Assembly: GCA_951800685.1 (NCBI GenBank)
Contig: CATOJY010000016.1
Coordinates: 1 to 63,887 of the forward strand
From: an uncultured Lachnospiraceae bacterium
Lineage (GTDB): Bacteria > Bacillota > Clostridia > Lachnospirales > Lachnospiraceae
DNA length: 63,887 bases
Reading direction: 5' to 3'
This document shows positions 28,855 to 37,188 of the stretch, piece by piece (within the stretch, counting starts at the first letter, position 1; every line of letters starts with the position of its first letter). Both the position numbers and the translations under genes were made by a program. The notes beneath the pieces are model-generated. The model was given only the letters and a program-made list of their open reading frames with translations, did not search any database and was not told the DNA's origin.

Positions 28855-29503
28855 GCCAAATTTTAAGCAAGTATATAAGTTAGCTAATGAAATCTTACTA
28901 ACATCAAATGCGATATCAAATTTTCCTTTTTCGGTTACTAAGATGATTGCAGAAATGACAGATATAGAATGTCGTTCATTTAAGAGAGCGGCGGAGTATG
29001 GAGGCAATATTAAAGCATTGGGAAGTAAATCAGCAGTGATAACTGATTATAATGGAAGGTGTATTATATTTTACAATGAAAGTGAAATAAAAGAAAGAGT
29101 GAGATTTTCGTTACTTCACGAATTGGGACACTACATTTTAGAACATGATCTTGATACAAAGGATTTAAAACTATATGACAAACAGGAAATAGAAGCAAAT
29201 TGTTTTGCAGCCCAACTTTTAATGCCAGAGCAGATATTATTAGAATTGCAACATAGGGGGAAAAGGATAGATTCATCATTCTTAATGAGTAGTTTCCGTG
29301 TTTCTAAAGAGGCGGCAAGCAAAAGACTAGATACAATGCACAAACTAAATATGGATTTCAGAAGCAAAGACGAAAGAGATTTTGATGATTGGCTGACGAT
29401 GAAGCATAGTGAATTTTTAGAATCTGTATTGCCTAGAAAAAAATCCATTGATTGGTTTGAGGAAGAATATGATCGTCAACGAGAAAGAGATAATTGGTTT
29501 TAA
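28841..29503 (+). CDS. ImmA/IrrE-type metalloprotease
   Basis: 220 residues from the ATG at 28841 (GAGGAGG upstream). The zinc motif is LLHELGHYILEHD (HExxH form, about residue 93), followed by the helix IEANCFAAQLLMP, which supplies the third ligand glutamate. The C-terminal part is helical and basic. Family members cleave XRE-type repressors, and the coupled repressor gene just upstream is the expected substrate. This pair is usually the genetic switch of an integrative element or prophage. Confidence 0.9.
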   Translation: MEIYKPNFKQVYKLANEILLTSNAISNFPFSVTKMIAEMTDIECRSFKRAAEYGGNIKALGSKSAVITDYNGRCIIFYNESEIKERVRFSLLHELGHYILEHDLDTKDLKLYDKQEIEANCFAAQLLMPEQILLELQHRGKRIDSSFLMSSFRVSKEAASKRLDTMHKLNMDFRSKDERDFDDWLTMKHSEFLESVLPRKKSIDWFEEEYDRQRERDNWF

Positions 29504-29554
29504 TGTTTTCATCATAATAATACAAGATGTTAAGGGAAGAAATTCTCTTTAGCA

Positions 29555-29583
29555 TAAAAAACCAAGCACACAAGGTGCTTGGT
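29555..29583. terminator. Perfect hairpin downstream of the ImmA gene
   Basis: ACCAAGCAC and GTGCTTGGT pair perfectly over 9 bp with a 5-base loop. Six A precede the stem on the plus strand, so the minus strand has a proper T run. On the plus strand it can still end the XRE/ImmA transcript. Confidence 0.6.
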
Positions 29584-29697
29584 CGTTGCCTAAATGAACA
29601 ATGTCAATTAAGCTAGTGTATAATTGTTTCTAGACAATTCAATTATAACATTGACAGGGTTCCTTTGCAATGATTTTTTAGAAAGGAGCGGTGTTTT

Positions 29698-29793
29698 ATG
29701 TATATCTTTAGAACATGGATTACCAAGAACGGTATAAGAATTTATGCCAAAGATTATGGCAAAAAAGCTTTCCGTTTTTGGGTAGATAAATAA
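29698..29793 (+). CDS. 31-residue conserved-looking small protein
   Basis: Start ATG behind GAAAGGAGCGG, a strong ribosome-binding site with eight-base spacing. The product is basic and aromatic, with FRTWITKNGIRIYAKDYGKK and FRFWV near the C-terminus. It lacks a membrane segment. Similar mini-proteins are familiar from clostridial mobile elements as far as I recall, but no function is known. It lies 79 bases before a second, equally small gene with its own ribosome-binding site. Confidence 0.55.
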   Translation: MYIFRTWITKNGIRIYAKDYGKKAFRFWVDK

Positions 29794-29872
29794 GTGAGAA
29801 AATAATTTTATGAAAATTTTTGATAGAAGTACATAACTGGCTTTGCACTTTTCTATCGGAAAGGAGAAATAT

Positions 29873-29992
29873 ATGGCAAAGACAAAAAGTAGCAATCATG
29901 GAAAGCAGCAAAAGAAAATTGTGACAGTTCATGGTTATACAAAAGCAAACGGTGTGAAGGTAAAAGACCACAGACGGTCTACACCAAACTAA
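29873..29992 (+). CDS. 39-residue basic small protein with a GY-x-NG-x(4)-H motif
   Basis: ATG behind GGAAAGGAG. The N-terminal third is lysine- and glutamine-rich (KTKSSNHGKQQKKI), the rest reads VTVHGYTKANGVKVKDHRRS then TPN. That C-terminal block follows the widespread pattern V-x-GY-x-[RK]-x-[DN]G-x-x-V-x-x-H-x-R-x-x-PN found in many small bacterial and phage proteins of unknown role. An intrinsic terminator follows 8 bases after the stop. Confidence 0.55.
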   Translation: MAKTKSSNHGKQQKKIVTVHGYTKANGVKVKDHRRSTPN

Positions 29993-30000
29993 GATTTGAG

Positions 30001-30031
30001 GGCTGCTCTTTGAATATGGAGCAGCTCTTTT
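30001..30031 (+). terminator. Intrinsic terminator after the small genes
   Basis: GGCTGCTC and GAGCAGCT form an 8-bp stem (with one G-U) and a 10-base loop, followed by CTTTT. Confidence 0.75.
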
Positions 30032-30085
30032 ATAAAGTTCTGTTAGTAGATTATTTTAATTTTATCAAGTAGGAGGTAGATTAAT

Positions 30086-30640
30086 ATGGTTGGAAATGCC
30101 TATTTTAATAATTTGATAATGACAGTTATTAATGCTTCGGAGAGTAGTGAATGGCGGGAGGCAGTGGATGAATGGGAGATATATGATTGCGAAGAAGATG
30201 AAGACTGTTCTGCTAAGTGTATATGTGGAAAAGAAAATATTAGATATTTATATACTATAAGAAATATATACAATGGAGAACTATTATTTCCTATTGGCAG
30301 TTCATGTATCAACAAATTTGGTAGAAAAGATTTAAACGATGAGACAGGTCTAATTGAGGAACAGTTCAGACTTCTACATGCGGTTGAATCAAATAAATAT
30401 TTGTCCCTTTCGGCAGATTTTTTTTCTCGCAAGTTGCTCCGATGGTTGTTTGATGAAGGCGCTTTCGATACTTCGTATAATCAGTTCGATGGTGAAGATG
30501 ATTACGAATTCATGCTGAAGATGTTTAATAAGAGAGATAAGGATGCGATTACAATAAGGCAGGATAGGAAGATAAAGGCTATAATAATGAATTCGATAAA
30601 ACCTTTTTTACAGGAACGGTTAGAAGAAAAGATACGGTAA
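30086..30640 (+). CDS. Hypothetical protein with a CxCG...GSxC putative zinc site
   Basis: 184 residues; AGGAGG lies upstream of the ATG. The N-terminus is acidic (EWEIYDCEEDEDCSAKC). Residues about 45-80 read KCICGKENIRYLYTIRNIYNGELLFPIGSSCINKFG: two cysteines followed by a later cysteine in a GSSC turn look like a small treble-clef or zinc ribbon. Phage- and element-borne proteins with the same CxCGK...IGSxCIxxF layout exist, function unknown. The C-terminal half is helical and charged. It stands alone between a terminator and the restriction operon. Confidence 0.55.
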   Translation: MVGNAYFNNLIMTVINASESSEWREAVDEWEIYDCEEDEDCSAKCICGKENIRYLYTIRNIYNGELLFPIGSSCINKFGRKDLNDETGLIEEQFRLLHAVESNKYLSLSADFFSRKLLRWLFDEGAFDTSYNQFDGEDDYEFMLKMFNKRDKDAITIRQDRKIKAIIMNSIKPFLQERLEEKIR

Positions 30641-30824
30641 ATATGTTTTATATAAGGAACATAGGGAAATGGTTTATAAAATGTACTATGCCAAAATAAG
30701 ACAGGGAGTTTGTTGTCCTTAAAAATTTTGCTTAAATATTGTGAATGGAATTTATTGATTGAAAGTATTCGCTTGATGGAATATAATAAAATTAGTTTAT
30801 TGTATGCACTTTGGAGGAAATGGC
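30641..30824. other. Short AT-rich gap before the restriction operon
   Basis: 184 bases. It should hold the restriction operon promoter; ATATTG...TATAATAAAAT near 30736-30790 is a possible -10 region, but no clear -35 was identified. Confidence 0.35.
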
Positions 30825-31016
30825 ATGAATTATGCAACAACAATAGATAAAGCAAAAGAATGGGGCGTTTCACAGCGTAGAGTGGCTATTTACTGTAAAG
30901 AAGGCAGAATAGAGGGAGCGGAGCTTTTAGGAAGGACATGGTTTATTCCGAAAAAGGCGAAAAAGCCGATCGATCCACGCAAGCAAAGGAAATTGGATGA
31001 GGCGAGATCCAAATAG
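30825..31016 (+). CDS. Small helix-turn-helix DNA-binding protein
   Basis: 63 residues from the ATG at 30825, preceded by GGAGGAAATGG. It fits an excisionase/MerR-like winged helix: ATTIDKAKEWGVSQRRVAIYC, then GRIEGAELLGRTWFIPKKAKKP. Such short regulators often stand in front of type I restriction genes in Firmicutes, and hsdR starts 21 bases after its stop. It may control the operon or act as an element recombination directionality factor; the first is favoured by position. Confidence 0.75.
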   Translation: MNYATTIDKAKEWGVSQRRVAIYCKEGRIEGAELLGRTWFIPKKAKKPIDPRKQRKLDEARSK

Positions 31017-31037
31017 TATACAAGGAAGTGTGTAACT

Positions 31038-33389
31038 ATGGGGAAAAGAGATTTGTCTGAAGAAGATATTAAGGCACAGTATATCACACCGGCTATTGAG
31101 AGCGCCGGATGGGATATCAAAAAGCAGGTACGGTTGGAGTATCCTTTTACAGCAGGGCGGATTATTCTTCGGGGAAATGTAACAAGCAGAGGGCAGAAGA
31201 AGCGGGTTGATTATCTGCTGTTTTATAAACCGAATATTCCTCTTGCCATTATTGAAGCAAAAGACAATAATCATCCGTCTGGTGCAGGTTTGCAGCAGGC
31301 GATTGATTATGCAAATACTCTCGATATTAAATATGTGTATGCTTCTAATGGGGACGAGTTTGTGGAGCAGAATCTGATTACCGGAGAAGTAAGAAAGGCT
31401 CCGCTTGATGCCTTTCCATCACCTGATGAGCTGTATACAAGATACAAGTCTGATATGTGCATCTCTGATATAGAGGAGAAAGCTATGCTTGAGCCATATT
31501 ACTGGATGCCGGGATATAAAAAGCCACGTTATTATCAAAGAATTGCGATTAACCGTACAGTTGATGCAGTCGCAGGTGGAAAAGACAGAATCCTTCTTGT
31601 TTGTGCAACCGGAACAGGAAAGACCTTTATGGCATTTCAGATTATTTACAGGCTGTTGAATGCAGGAATTAAGAAAAAGATACTTTTTCTTGCTGACCGC
31701 AATAATCTTATTGACCAGACGATGGCAGATGATTTTAAGCCTTTTGGTGGGAAGATGACCAAGGTGGAAAATAAAAAATTGGACAGCGCTTATGAAATTT
31801 ATATGGCACTGTATCATCAGCTTTCCGGCGAGGATAATTTTGAGACATTCAAGCAGTTTAAGCCGAATTTCTTTGACCTGATTGTAATTGATGAGTGTCA
31901 TAGGGGAAGCGCAAAAGAGGAGTCTGCTTGGAGGAAAATACTTGATTATTTCTCCACGGCAACACATATTGGCTGTACAGCTACGCCAATCGAGACCAAA
32001 CAGGCGTCCAATCAAACCTACTTTGGGGAGCCTATTTATGAATATTCCTTAAAGCAGGGTATCAATGATGGCTTCCTTGCTCCGTATAAGGTTATCCGTG
32101 TGGGATTGGATAAAGACCTTGTGGGGTACAGACCGGAGGCGGGAAAGACGGATGATAAGGGCTATGAAATTGATGACCGTGAGTATAATATAAAGGATTT
32201 TGACCGCACATTAGTCTTGGATCAGAGAACAAAAGCTGTCGCAGCGAGAGTCACGGAGTTTTTGAAAAAGACTGACCGTATGAGTAAGACGATTGTATTC
32301 TGCATAGATGTGGAACATGCCGAACGAATGAGACAGGCGTTGATTAACGAGAATAAAGACCTTTATAAATCAAATAACAAATATATTATGCGGATTACGG
32401 GGGACAATCCAGAGGGCAAGAAGCAGCTTGCAAACTTTATTGATGAAGAGAAGGATTATCCCGTTATAGCAGTTACAAGTAAGCTGATGACAACGGGTGT
32501 TGATGCTAAAATGTGCAAACTGATAGTGCTTGATAATAATTTTAGTGATGAACACGGGATGACAGAGTTCAAGCAGATTATCGGTCGTGGGACAAGACTT
32601 TTAGAGGAGAAGGGGAAGATTTACTTCACAATTATGGATTTTCGGAATGCAAGCCGCTTGTTTGCAGATAAAGATTTTGACAGTATGCCTGATGTGGTAA
32701 TTGATATTTCGGACGGAGATGAGATGATTGATCCGCAGGCAGAGCCGGATAATGATGAGACAAGTTCGGATATACAAGAGGATCCAATCACACCGCCAAT
32801 TATCACGTCTCCGGAAGGAGATATGCCGAAGAAATATTATGTAAGTGATGTGGAAGTGACGATTATTTCGGAAAGGGTACAGTACATAGACAGGGATGGA
32901 AAGCTGATAACAGAAAGCCTGATTGATTATACGAAAAAAAATATCCTTAGTCAGTATGCAAGGCTTGATGATTTTCTGCGCCGCTGGACGAACGCGCAGA
33001 GAAAACAGGCAATCATCGACGAACTGAAAGAGGAAGGTGTTCTTTTGGATGCAGTCCGTGAGGAGACTGGAAAGACGGATATAGATGATTTTGACCTGAT
33101 TTGTCATTTGGCGTATGATAAGGAACCGCTTACAAGGATTGAACGGGCAAATAATGTGAGAAAGCGTGGTTATCTGTATAGATATGCGGAACTTGCACAG
33201 AAGGTGCTTGGCTCATTGCTTGATAAGTATGCGAATGAGGGGATTCGAGATATAGAAGATACAAAGGTTTTGCAGTTAAAAGAGTTTGCTGAATATGGAA
33301 GTCCTATGAAAATTGCAAAAATTTTCGGGGGAAAAGAAGGCTACCAGCAAGCTGTCATGGAACTTGAGAACGAGATTTTCAGCGCATAA
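31038..33389 (+). CDS. hsdR: Type I restriction enzyme subunit R (HsdR)
   Basis: 783 residues. Nuclease region near residue 70: VDYLLFYKPNIPLAIIEAKDNN, with D and E-x-K of the PD-(D/E)xK site. Helicase domains: Walker A CATGTGKTFMAFQI (about 190), DECH box VIDECHRGSA (about 283), TATPIET (about 312), and motif VI QIIGRGTRLL (about 515). The C-terminal part is the helical region that docks on the methylase. Motor and nuclease motifs all look intact. The enzyme translocates DNA from an unmethylated site and cuts at a distance. hsdM follows 39 bases later. Confidence 0.95.
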   Translation: MGKRDLSEEDIKAQYITPAIESAGWDIKKQVRLEYPFTAGRIILRGNVTSRGQKKRVDYLLFYKPNIPLAIIEAKDNNHPSGAGLQQAIDYANTLDIKYVYASNGDEFVEQNLITGEVRKAPLDAFPSPDELYTRYKSDMCISDIEEKAMLEPYYWMPGYKKPRYYQRIAINRTVDAVAGGKDRILLVCATGTGKTFMAFQIIYRLLNAGIKKKILFLADRNNLIDQTMADDFKPFGGKMTKVENKKLDSAYEIYMALYHQLSGEDNFETFKQFKPNFFDLIVIDECHRGSAKEESAWRKILDYFSTATHIGCTATPIETKQASNQTYFGEPIYEYSLKQGINDGFLAPYKVIRVGLDKDLVGYRPEAGKTDDKGYEIDDREYNIKDFDRTLVLDQRTKAVAARVTEFLKKTDRMSKTIVFCIDVEHAERMRQALINENKDLYKSNNKYIMRITGDNPEGKKQLANFIDEEKDYPVIAVTSKLMTTGVDAKMCKLIVLDNNFSDEHGMTEFKQIIGRGTRLLEEKGKIYFTIMDFRNASRLFADKDFDSMPDVVIDISDGDEMIDPQAEPDNDETSSDIQEDPITPPIITSPEGDMPKKYYVSDVEVTIISERVQYIDRDGKLITESLIDYTKKNILSQYARLDDFLRRWTNAQRKQAIIDELKEEGVLLDAVREETGKTDIDDFDLICHLAYDKEPLTRIERANNVRKRGYLYRYAELAQKVLGSLLDKYANEGIRDIEDTKVLQLKEFAEYGSPMKIAKIFGGKEGYQQAVMELENEIFSA

Positions 33390-33428
33390 AGAGAAAGGTA
33401 AGCCGAAAAACGGAGGATATAGCGAGCA

Positions 33429-34907
33429 ATGGTGGTAACGAATTTTGTAAAGCGCGTGCAGGATGTAATGCGGAATGATGCAGGTGTAAACGGCGATGCA
33501 CAGAGGATAGAACAGATTGTATGGATATTGTTCTTAAAGATTTATGATGCAAAGGAGCAGGAGTGGGAATTTGTCAATGATGATTACAAGTCAATTATTC
33601 CGGAAGGGTGTAAATGGAGAAATTGGGCAGTTGACGAGAAAGACGGCGAGGCACTTACAGGAGAAGCGTTACTGTCTTTTGTGAATAATACGCTTTTTCC
33701 TACGCTCAAGAAATTGGAGATTGACGAAAGCACACCTATGAGCCAAGTTATGGTAAGGTATGCTTTTGAGGACGCAAATAATTATATGAAAGATGGTATT
33801 CTTTTGAGACAAGTCGTGAATATCATTGATGAGATTGATTTTACCGAGTATGAAGAACGTCATGCATTTGGGAGTATATACGAAAGTTTTCTGAAAGATT
33901 TACAAAGTGCCGGAAATGCAGGTGAGTTTTACACACCGAGAGCTGTGACGGATTTTATGGTAGCTGTGGTTAAACCGAAGTTGGGAGAGCGGATTGCTGA
34001 TTTTGCCTGTGGAACGGGCGGATTTTTGGTTTCTGCTCTTAATTCGTTATATGAGGATGCGCAAAAAAGTAACGAAAATAGGGAAATTTATAATAACAGT
34101 GTCTATGGAGTAGAAAAAAAGGCACTTCCGCATATTCTCTGTGTAACGAATATGTTACTGCATGATATTGATAATCCGGAGATTATTCACGGAAATACTT
34201 TGGAAACAGATTATAAGGAATATCGCAGGCAGGAGAAATTTGATGTAGTGCTGATGAATCCGCCCTATGGCGGAAATGAAAAAGACAGCGTAAAAGCGAA
34301 TTTCCCAATGGAGCTTAGGAGTTCCGAAACGGCGGATTTGTTTATGGATATCATTATGTTCCGCTTAAAAGGCAAAGGGCGGTGCGCAATTATTATTCCG
34401 GATGGTTTTTTGTTCGGAACGGATAATGCGAAGATTAATATTAAGACAAAGTTGCTTACAGAATTTAATCTACATACGGTGGTCAGGATGCCGTCAAGAG
34501 TGTTTGCGCCATATACAAGTATTACTACAAATATATTGTTTTTTGATAATACATATCCTACGAAAGAGACATGGTTTTACCGCATTGATATGCCGGAGGG
34601 GTACAAGCATTTTTCAAAAACAAAACCGATGAAACTAGAGCATTTTGCAGATGCTTTGGAATGGTGGGATAATCGAAAGGAAATTGAAATAGACGGTTTT
34701 CCTAAAGCGAAAAAATACCCTGTGGAAATGCTCTTAAATGAGTTGAATTGCAATCTTGATCTGTGCGGTTATCCGCATGAGGAGGAAGAAATACTTGCGC
34801 CTATGGATTTGATAGAACAGTATCAGGAGAAAAGGGCGGCGCTTAATGCGGAAATAGACAGTGTACTTGCGCAGATTACCGCAATATTGGGAGGTACAAA
34901 AGCATGA
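33429..34907 (+). CDS. hsdM: Type I N6-adenine DNA methyltransferase (HsdM)
   Basis: 492 residues. N-terminal helical domain (about 1-150), then the SAM site FACGTGGFLVSAL (about 195) and the catalytic NPPY motif in VVLMNPPYGGNEK (about 275), giving N6-methyladenine. The GEFYTPRAVTDFM sequence is typical of HsdM. It overlaps hsdS by four bases (ATGA). It protects host sites and is needed for restriction. Confidence 0.96.
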   Translation: MVVTNFVKRVQDVMRNDAGVNGDAQRIEQIVWILFLKIYDAKEQEWEFVNDDYKSIIPEGCKWRNWAVDEKDGEALTGEALLSFVNNTLFPTLKKLEIDESTPMSQVMVRYAFEDANNYMKDGILLRQVVNIIDEIDFTEYEERHAFGSIYESFLKDLQSAGNAGEFYTPRAVTDFMVAVVKPKLGERIADFACGTGGFLVSALNSLYEDAQKSNENREIYNNSVYGVEKKALPHILCVTNMLLHDIDNPEIIHGNTLETDYKEYRRQEKFDVVLMNPPYGGNEKDSVKANFPMELRSSETADLFMDIIMFRLKGKGRCAIIIPDGFLFGTDNAKINIKTKLLTEFNLHTVVRMPSRVFAPYTSITTNILFFDNTYPTKETWFYRIDMPEGYKHFSKTKPMKLEHFADALEWWDNRKEIEIDGFPKAKKYPVEMLLNELNCNLDLCGYPHEEEEILAPMDLIEQYQEKRAALNAEIDSVLAQITAILGGTKA

Positions 34908-36349
34908 CGGCACAGGATTTGGAGAATAGTATTTTACGGCTTGCTATGCAGGGTAAACTTGTGGAGCAGAGGGCCGAAGAAGGTACGGCTAGGGAATTAA
35001 TTGAGCAGATAGGAATAGAAAAGGAACGATTGATTAAAGAGGGAAAAATAAGGAAAGGGAAGCCGCTGCCAAAGATTACAGAAGAAGAGACACCGTTTGA
35101 AATACCTGAAAGTTGGGAGTGGGTAAGACTTGGAAATTGTATTTCTTTATTATCGGGACAGGATATGACGCCGGATAAGTATAATGATGGTGGGGTGGGT
35201 ATTCCTTATTTGACAGGAGCAAGCAATATTGAGGATGGGAAAATAATAATAAATCGGTGGACTGATGAACCGAAGGTTATTGCTATAAAAGGAAATTTGC
35301 TTATTACTTGTAAAGGAACAATAGGGGTAACCTGCATTTTGACTGAGAAAAAAGTACATATTGCTCGTCAGATAATGGCTATAACCGCAATATGCATTGA
35401 AACCGAGTATATAAATAAATTTCTTCAACTATATGTGGGAGTACTGAAGAATAAGGCTAAAAGTATGATACCGGGTATAGAAAGAAAAGATATACTGAAT
35501 GCAATGGTTCCTTTACCGCCGCTGGATGAACAGAAACGAATTGTGGAAAAAATTGAAGGATTACTTCCGTATATAGAGAAATATGGTAAGGCAAATTGCA
35601 AACTAGAAAAATTAGATAAGAGTTTTCATGAGGATATACAGAAGTCAATTCTGCAATATGCTATGCAGGGAAAATTGGTAGAGCAGAAACCAGAGGAAGG
35701 AACGGGAGAGGAATTATATTGGCAGATACAGGCAGAAAAAGAGAAACTTATTAAGGTGGGAAAGTTTAAGAAAGAAAAAAGATTACCAGAGATAACCGGA
35801 GATGAAATACTATTTGATATTCCTAATACGTGGGCATGGGTGAGGGTTGGCGATCTATTTACGGTTATCAGAGGCTCTTCGCCAAGACCAAAGGGAAGTC
35901 TATTGTATTGGTCGGACAAAAAAACTGATAATAATTGGATAACAATAAAAGATATATCGGCATTCTGTAAAGATGGAGTTTTGTCGCAGACAACAGAATA
36001 TTTAACGGAAGCAGGTGCTGAGTTAAGTACTTATGTAGGAGAAGATGAGTTGATTATTGCTGTTAGTGGTTCAACTACCGGTAAACATTGTGTTTTAGGG
36101 ATTGAAGGCTACATTTATGATGGCTTGGCAGCAGTATTAAATCCAACTAAAATAATAAGCAGTAGTTATTTGTCGATATTTTTTGATTGGGTGTATGAAA
36201 AATTAAATGCTCAAAAAATTGGGAGCGCATTTCCTAACATAAATACGGATATATTGAAAAATACGCTTATGCCATTGCCACCGCTAGACGAACAGAAGAG
36301 AATACTAAAAAGATTAAAAAATATTATGCCATATATTCATAAACTATAA
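34904..36349 (+). CDS. hsdS: Type I specificity subunit (HsdS), 3' end cut by an IS30 remnant
   Basis: 481 residues. Two target-recognition domains (about 60-200 and 300-440) each follow a similar helical spacer: LENSILRLAMQGKLVEQ at the N-terminus and IQKSILQYAMQGKLVEQ at about 245. Each recognition domain ends with a near-identical PLPPLDEQKRI block. After the second block the chain stops within a few residues (NIMPYIHKL), where the first copy runs on for some 40 more residues as the coiled spacer. The stop lies where the truncated IS30 sequence begins. The protein may therefore lack its C-terminal helical repeat, which helps close the ring with HsdM; function is uncertain. Confidence 0.88.
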   Translation: MTAQDLENSILRLAMQGKLVEQRAEEGTARELIEQIGIEKERLIKEGKIRKGKPLPKITEEETPFEIPESWEWVRLGNCISLLSGQDMTPDKYNDGGVGIPYLTGASNIEDGKIIINRWTDEPKVIAIKGNLLITCKGTIGVTCILTEKKVHIARQIMAITAICIETEYINKFLQLYVGVLKNKAKSMIPGIERKDILNAMVPLPPLDEQKRIVEKIEGLLPYIEKYGKANCKLEKLDKSFHEDIQKSILQYAMQGKLVEQKPEEGTGEELYWQIQAEKEKLIKVGKFKKEKRLPEITGDEILFDIPNTWAWVRVGDLFTVIRGSSPRPKGSLLYWSDKKTDNNWITIKDISAFCKDGVLSQTTEYLTEAGAELSTYVGEDELIIAVSGSTTGKHCVLGIEGYIYDGLAAVLNPTKIISSSYLSIFFDWVYEKLNAQKIGSAFPNINTDILKNTLMPLPPLDEQKRILKRLKNIMPYIHKL

Positions 36350-36939
36350 AGAAAGACGGACATATCCAGTTCGGGGTGGTTTGTGATGATCTGGTAAGGG
36401 GACTGCCCCTGGGAGATCAGCGGGGAGATGATCATATCCTTCTGCCTCAGTTCACGCTTTGTCATGCTGATGCCGGAACGGGAATCTGAAAGGAGCTCCC
36501 TGTACTTCCTGTCAGCAAACTTTGCATCGTAGCGGTATTTATGGACGATGGTACAGTGGTTTATGGCTTTGGTGCATCCGTTGCAGACATAAGGGACCTT
36601 ATCGAGACGACCGCAGCGTTCCCTTACAAAGTCAGGACAGGTCTGGTTACAGGTAGGACAGGAAGCGCACTTCACATCGCAGAGGATAATCTTACGGCAT
36701 ACATTGGTCTTCCTGCAGCGGTAGCGGTAGATACAGAAGTTGTGGGCGTTATAGAAAGAGCCTTTATGGTACCAGTCACTGAGCCGGTGAGCCCTGACCT
36801 CTTTGGAGATGGTGGTAGGGTCTTTGCATAGGTACTTAGCGATCTCTTTGAAAGAGAGACCTTGGTTTAAGGAACGTTCCATATATCTTCGGTCATCAAG
36901 GGTAAGGTGTTTGTTGTTGCCTGGTATGTATTTGCTCAT
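36337..36939 (-). pseudogene. Truncated IS30-family transposase
   Basis: 200 residues from the ATG at 36939 on the minus strand. It has the IS30 N-terminal helix-turn-helix (HLTLDDRRYMERSLNQGLSF, KDPTTISKEVRAHR) and a cysteine-rich segment (CDVKCASCPTCNQTCPDF). It ends at HPELDMSV, a position that in complete IS30 transposases comes before the DDE catalytic domain, and then reads a few unrelated codons into the hsdS side. The catalytic part is missing, so it cannot move by itself. A deletion or one-ended event probably joined it to hsdS. Confidence 0.88.
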
Positions 36940-37188
36940 GGGGAACCTCCTTCTACTGCTGTCAGGAGGGCATGGAGAGTATAACACTGATATGTGAAAG
37001 AGTAAACGCCACTTATGCAGAGGTAAATTCCACCGTATGGCAAGGGAGTGGAATTTAAAATTTTAATTTTCCTACCGTGGAAATATAAAATCATGCAATT
37101 TACTTTTGAGCCTTACTATGCTATACTATCACTGCTCGGCTTGCCGAGCATTTGGTATTAAAGCTCTTTTTTGAAAGGAGCTTTTACT
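36940..37188. other. Region between the IS30 remnant and the integrase
   Basis: 249 bases holding three hairpins: a perfect 9-bp inverted repeat AAATTCCAC/GTGGAATTT at 37025-37056, a TGCTCGG/CCGAGCA stem at 37133-37150, and the attenuator-like stem before the integrase. The first may belong to the IS30 end or to integrase arm sites; no gene is supported. Confidence 0.4.
37160..37185 (+). promoter_or_regulatory. Hairpin covering the integrase ribosome-binding site
   Basis: AAAGCTC and GAGCTTT pair over 7 bp; the second arm includes GGAG of the ribosome-binding site and is followed by a T run. It can act as terminator or translational block, a control often seen before integrase genes in Tn916-like elements. 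Confidence 0.5.

Noticed and set aside
34904..36349. Internal repeats of hsdS as evidence for recombination-driven phase variation
   Set aside because: Two similar spacer blocks are normal for HsdS; there is no second hsdS copy or dedicated invertase next to it.
31038..36349. A full conjugative element hidden in the island
   Set aside because: No relaxase, coupling protein, VirB4-like ATPase or replication gene was found in any frame of the interval.
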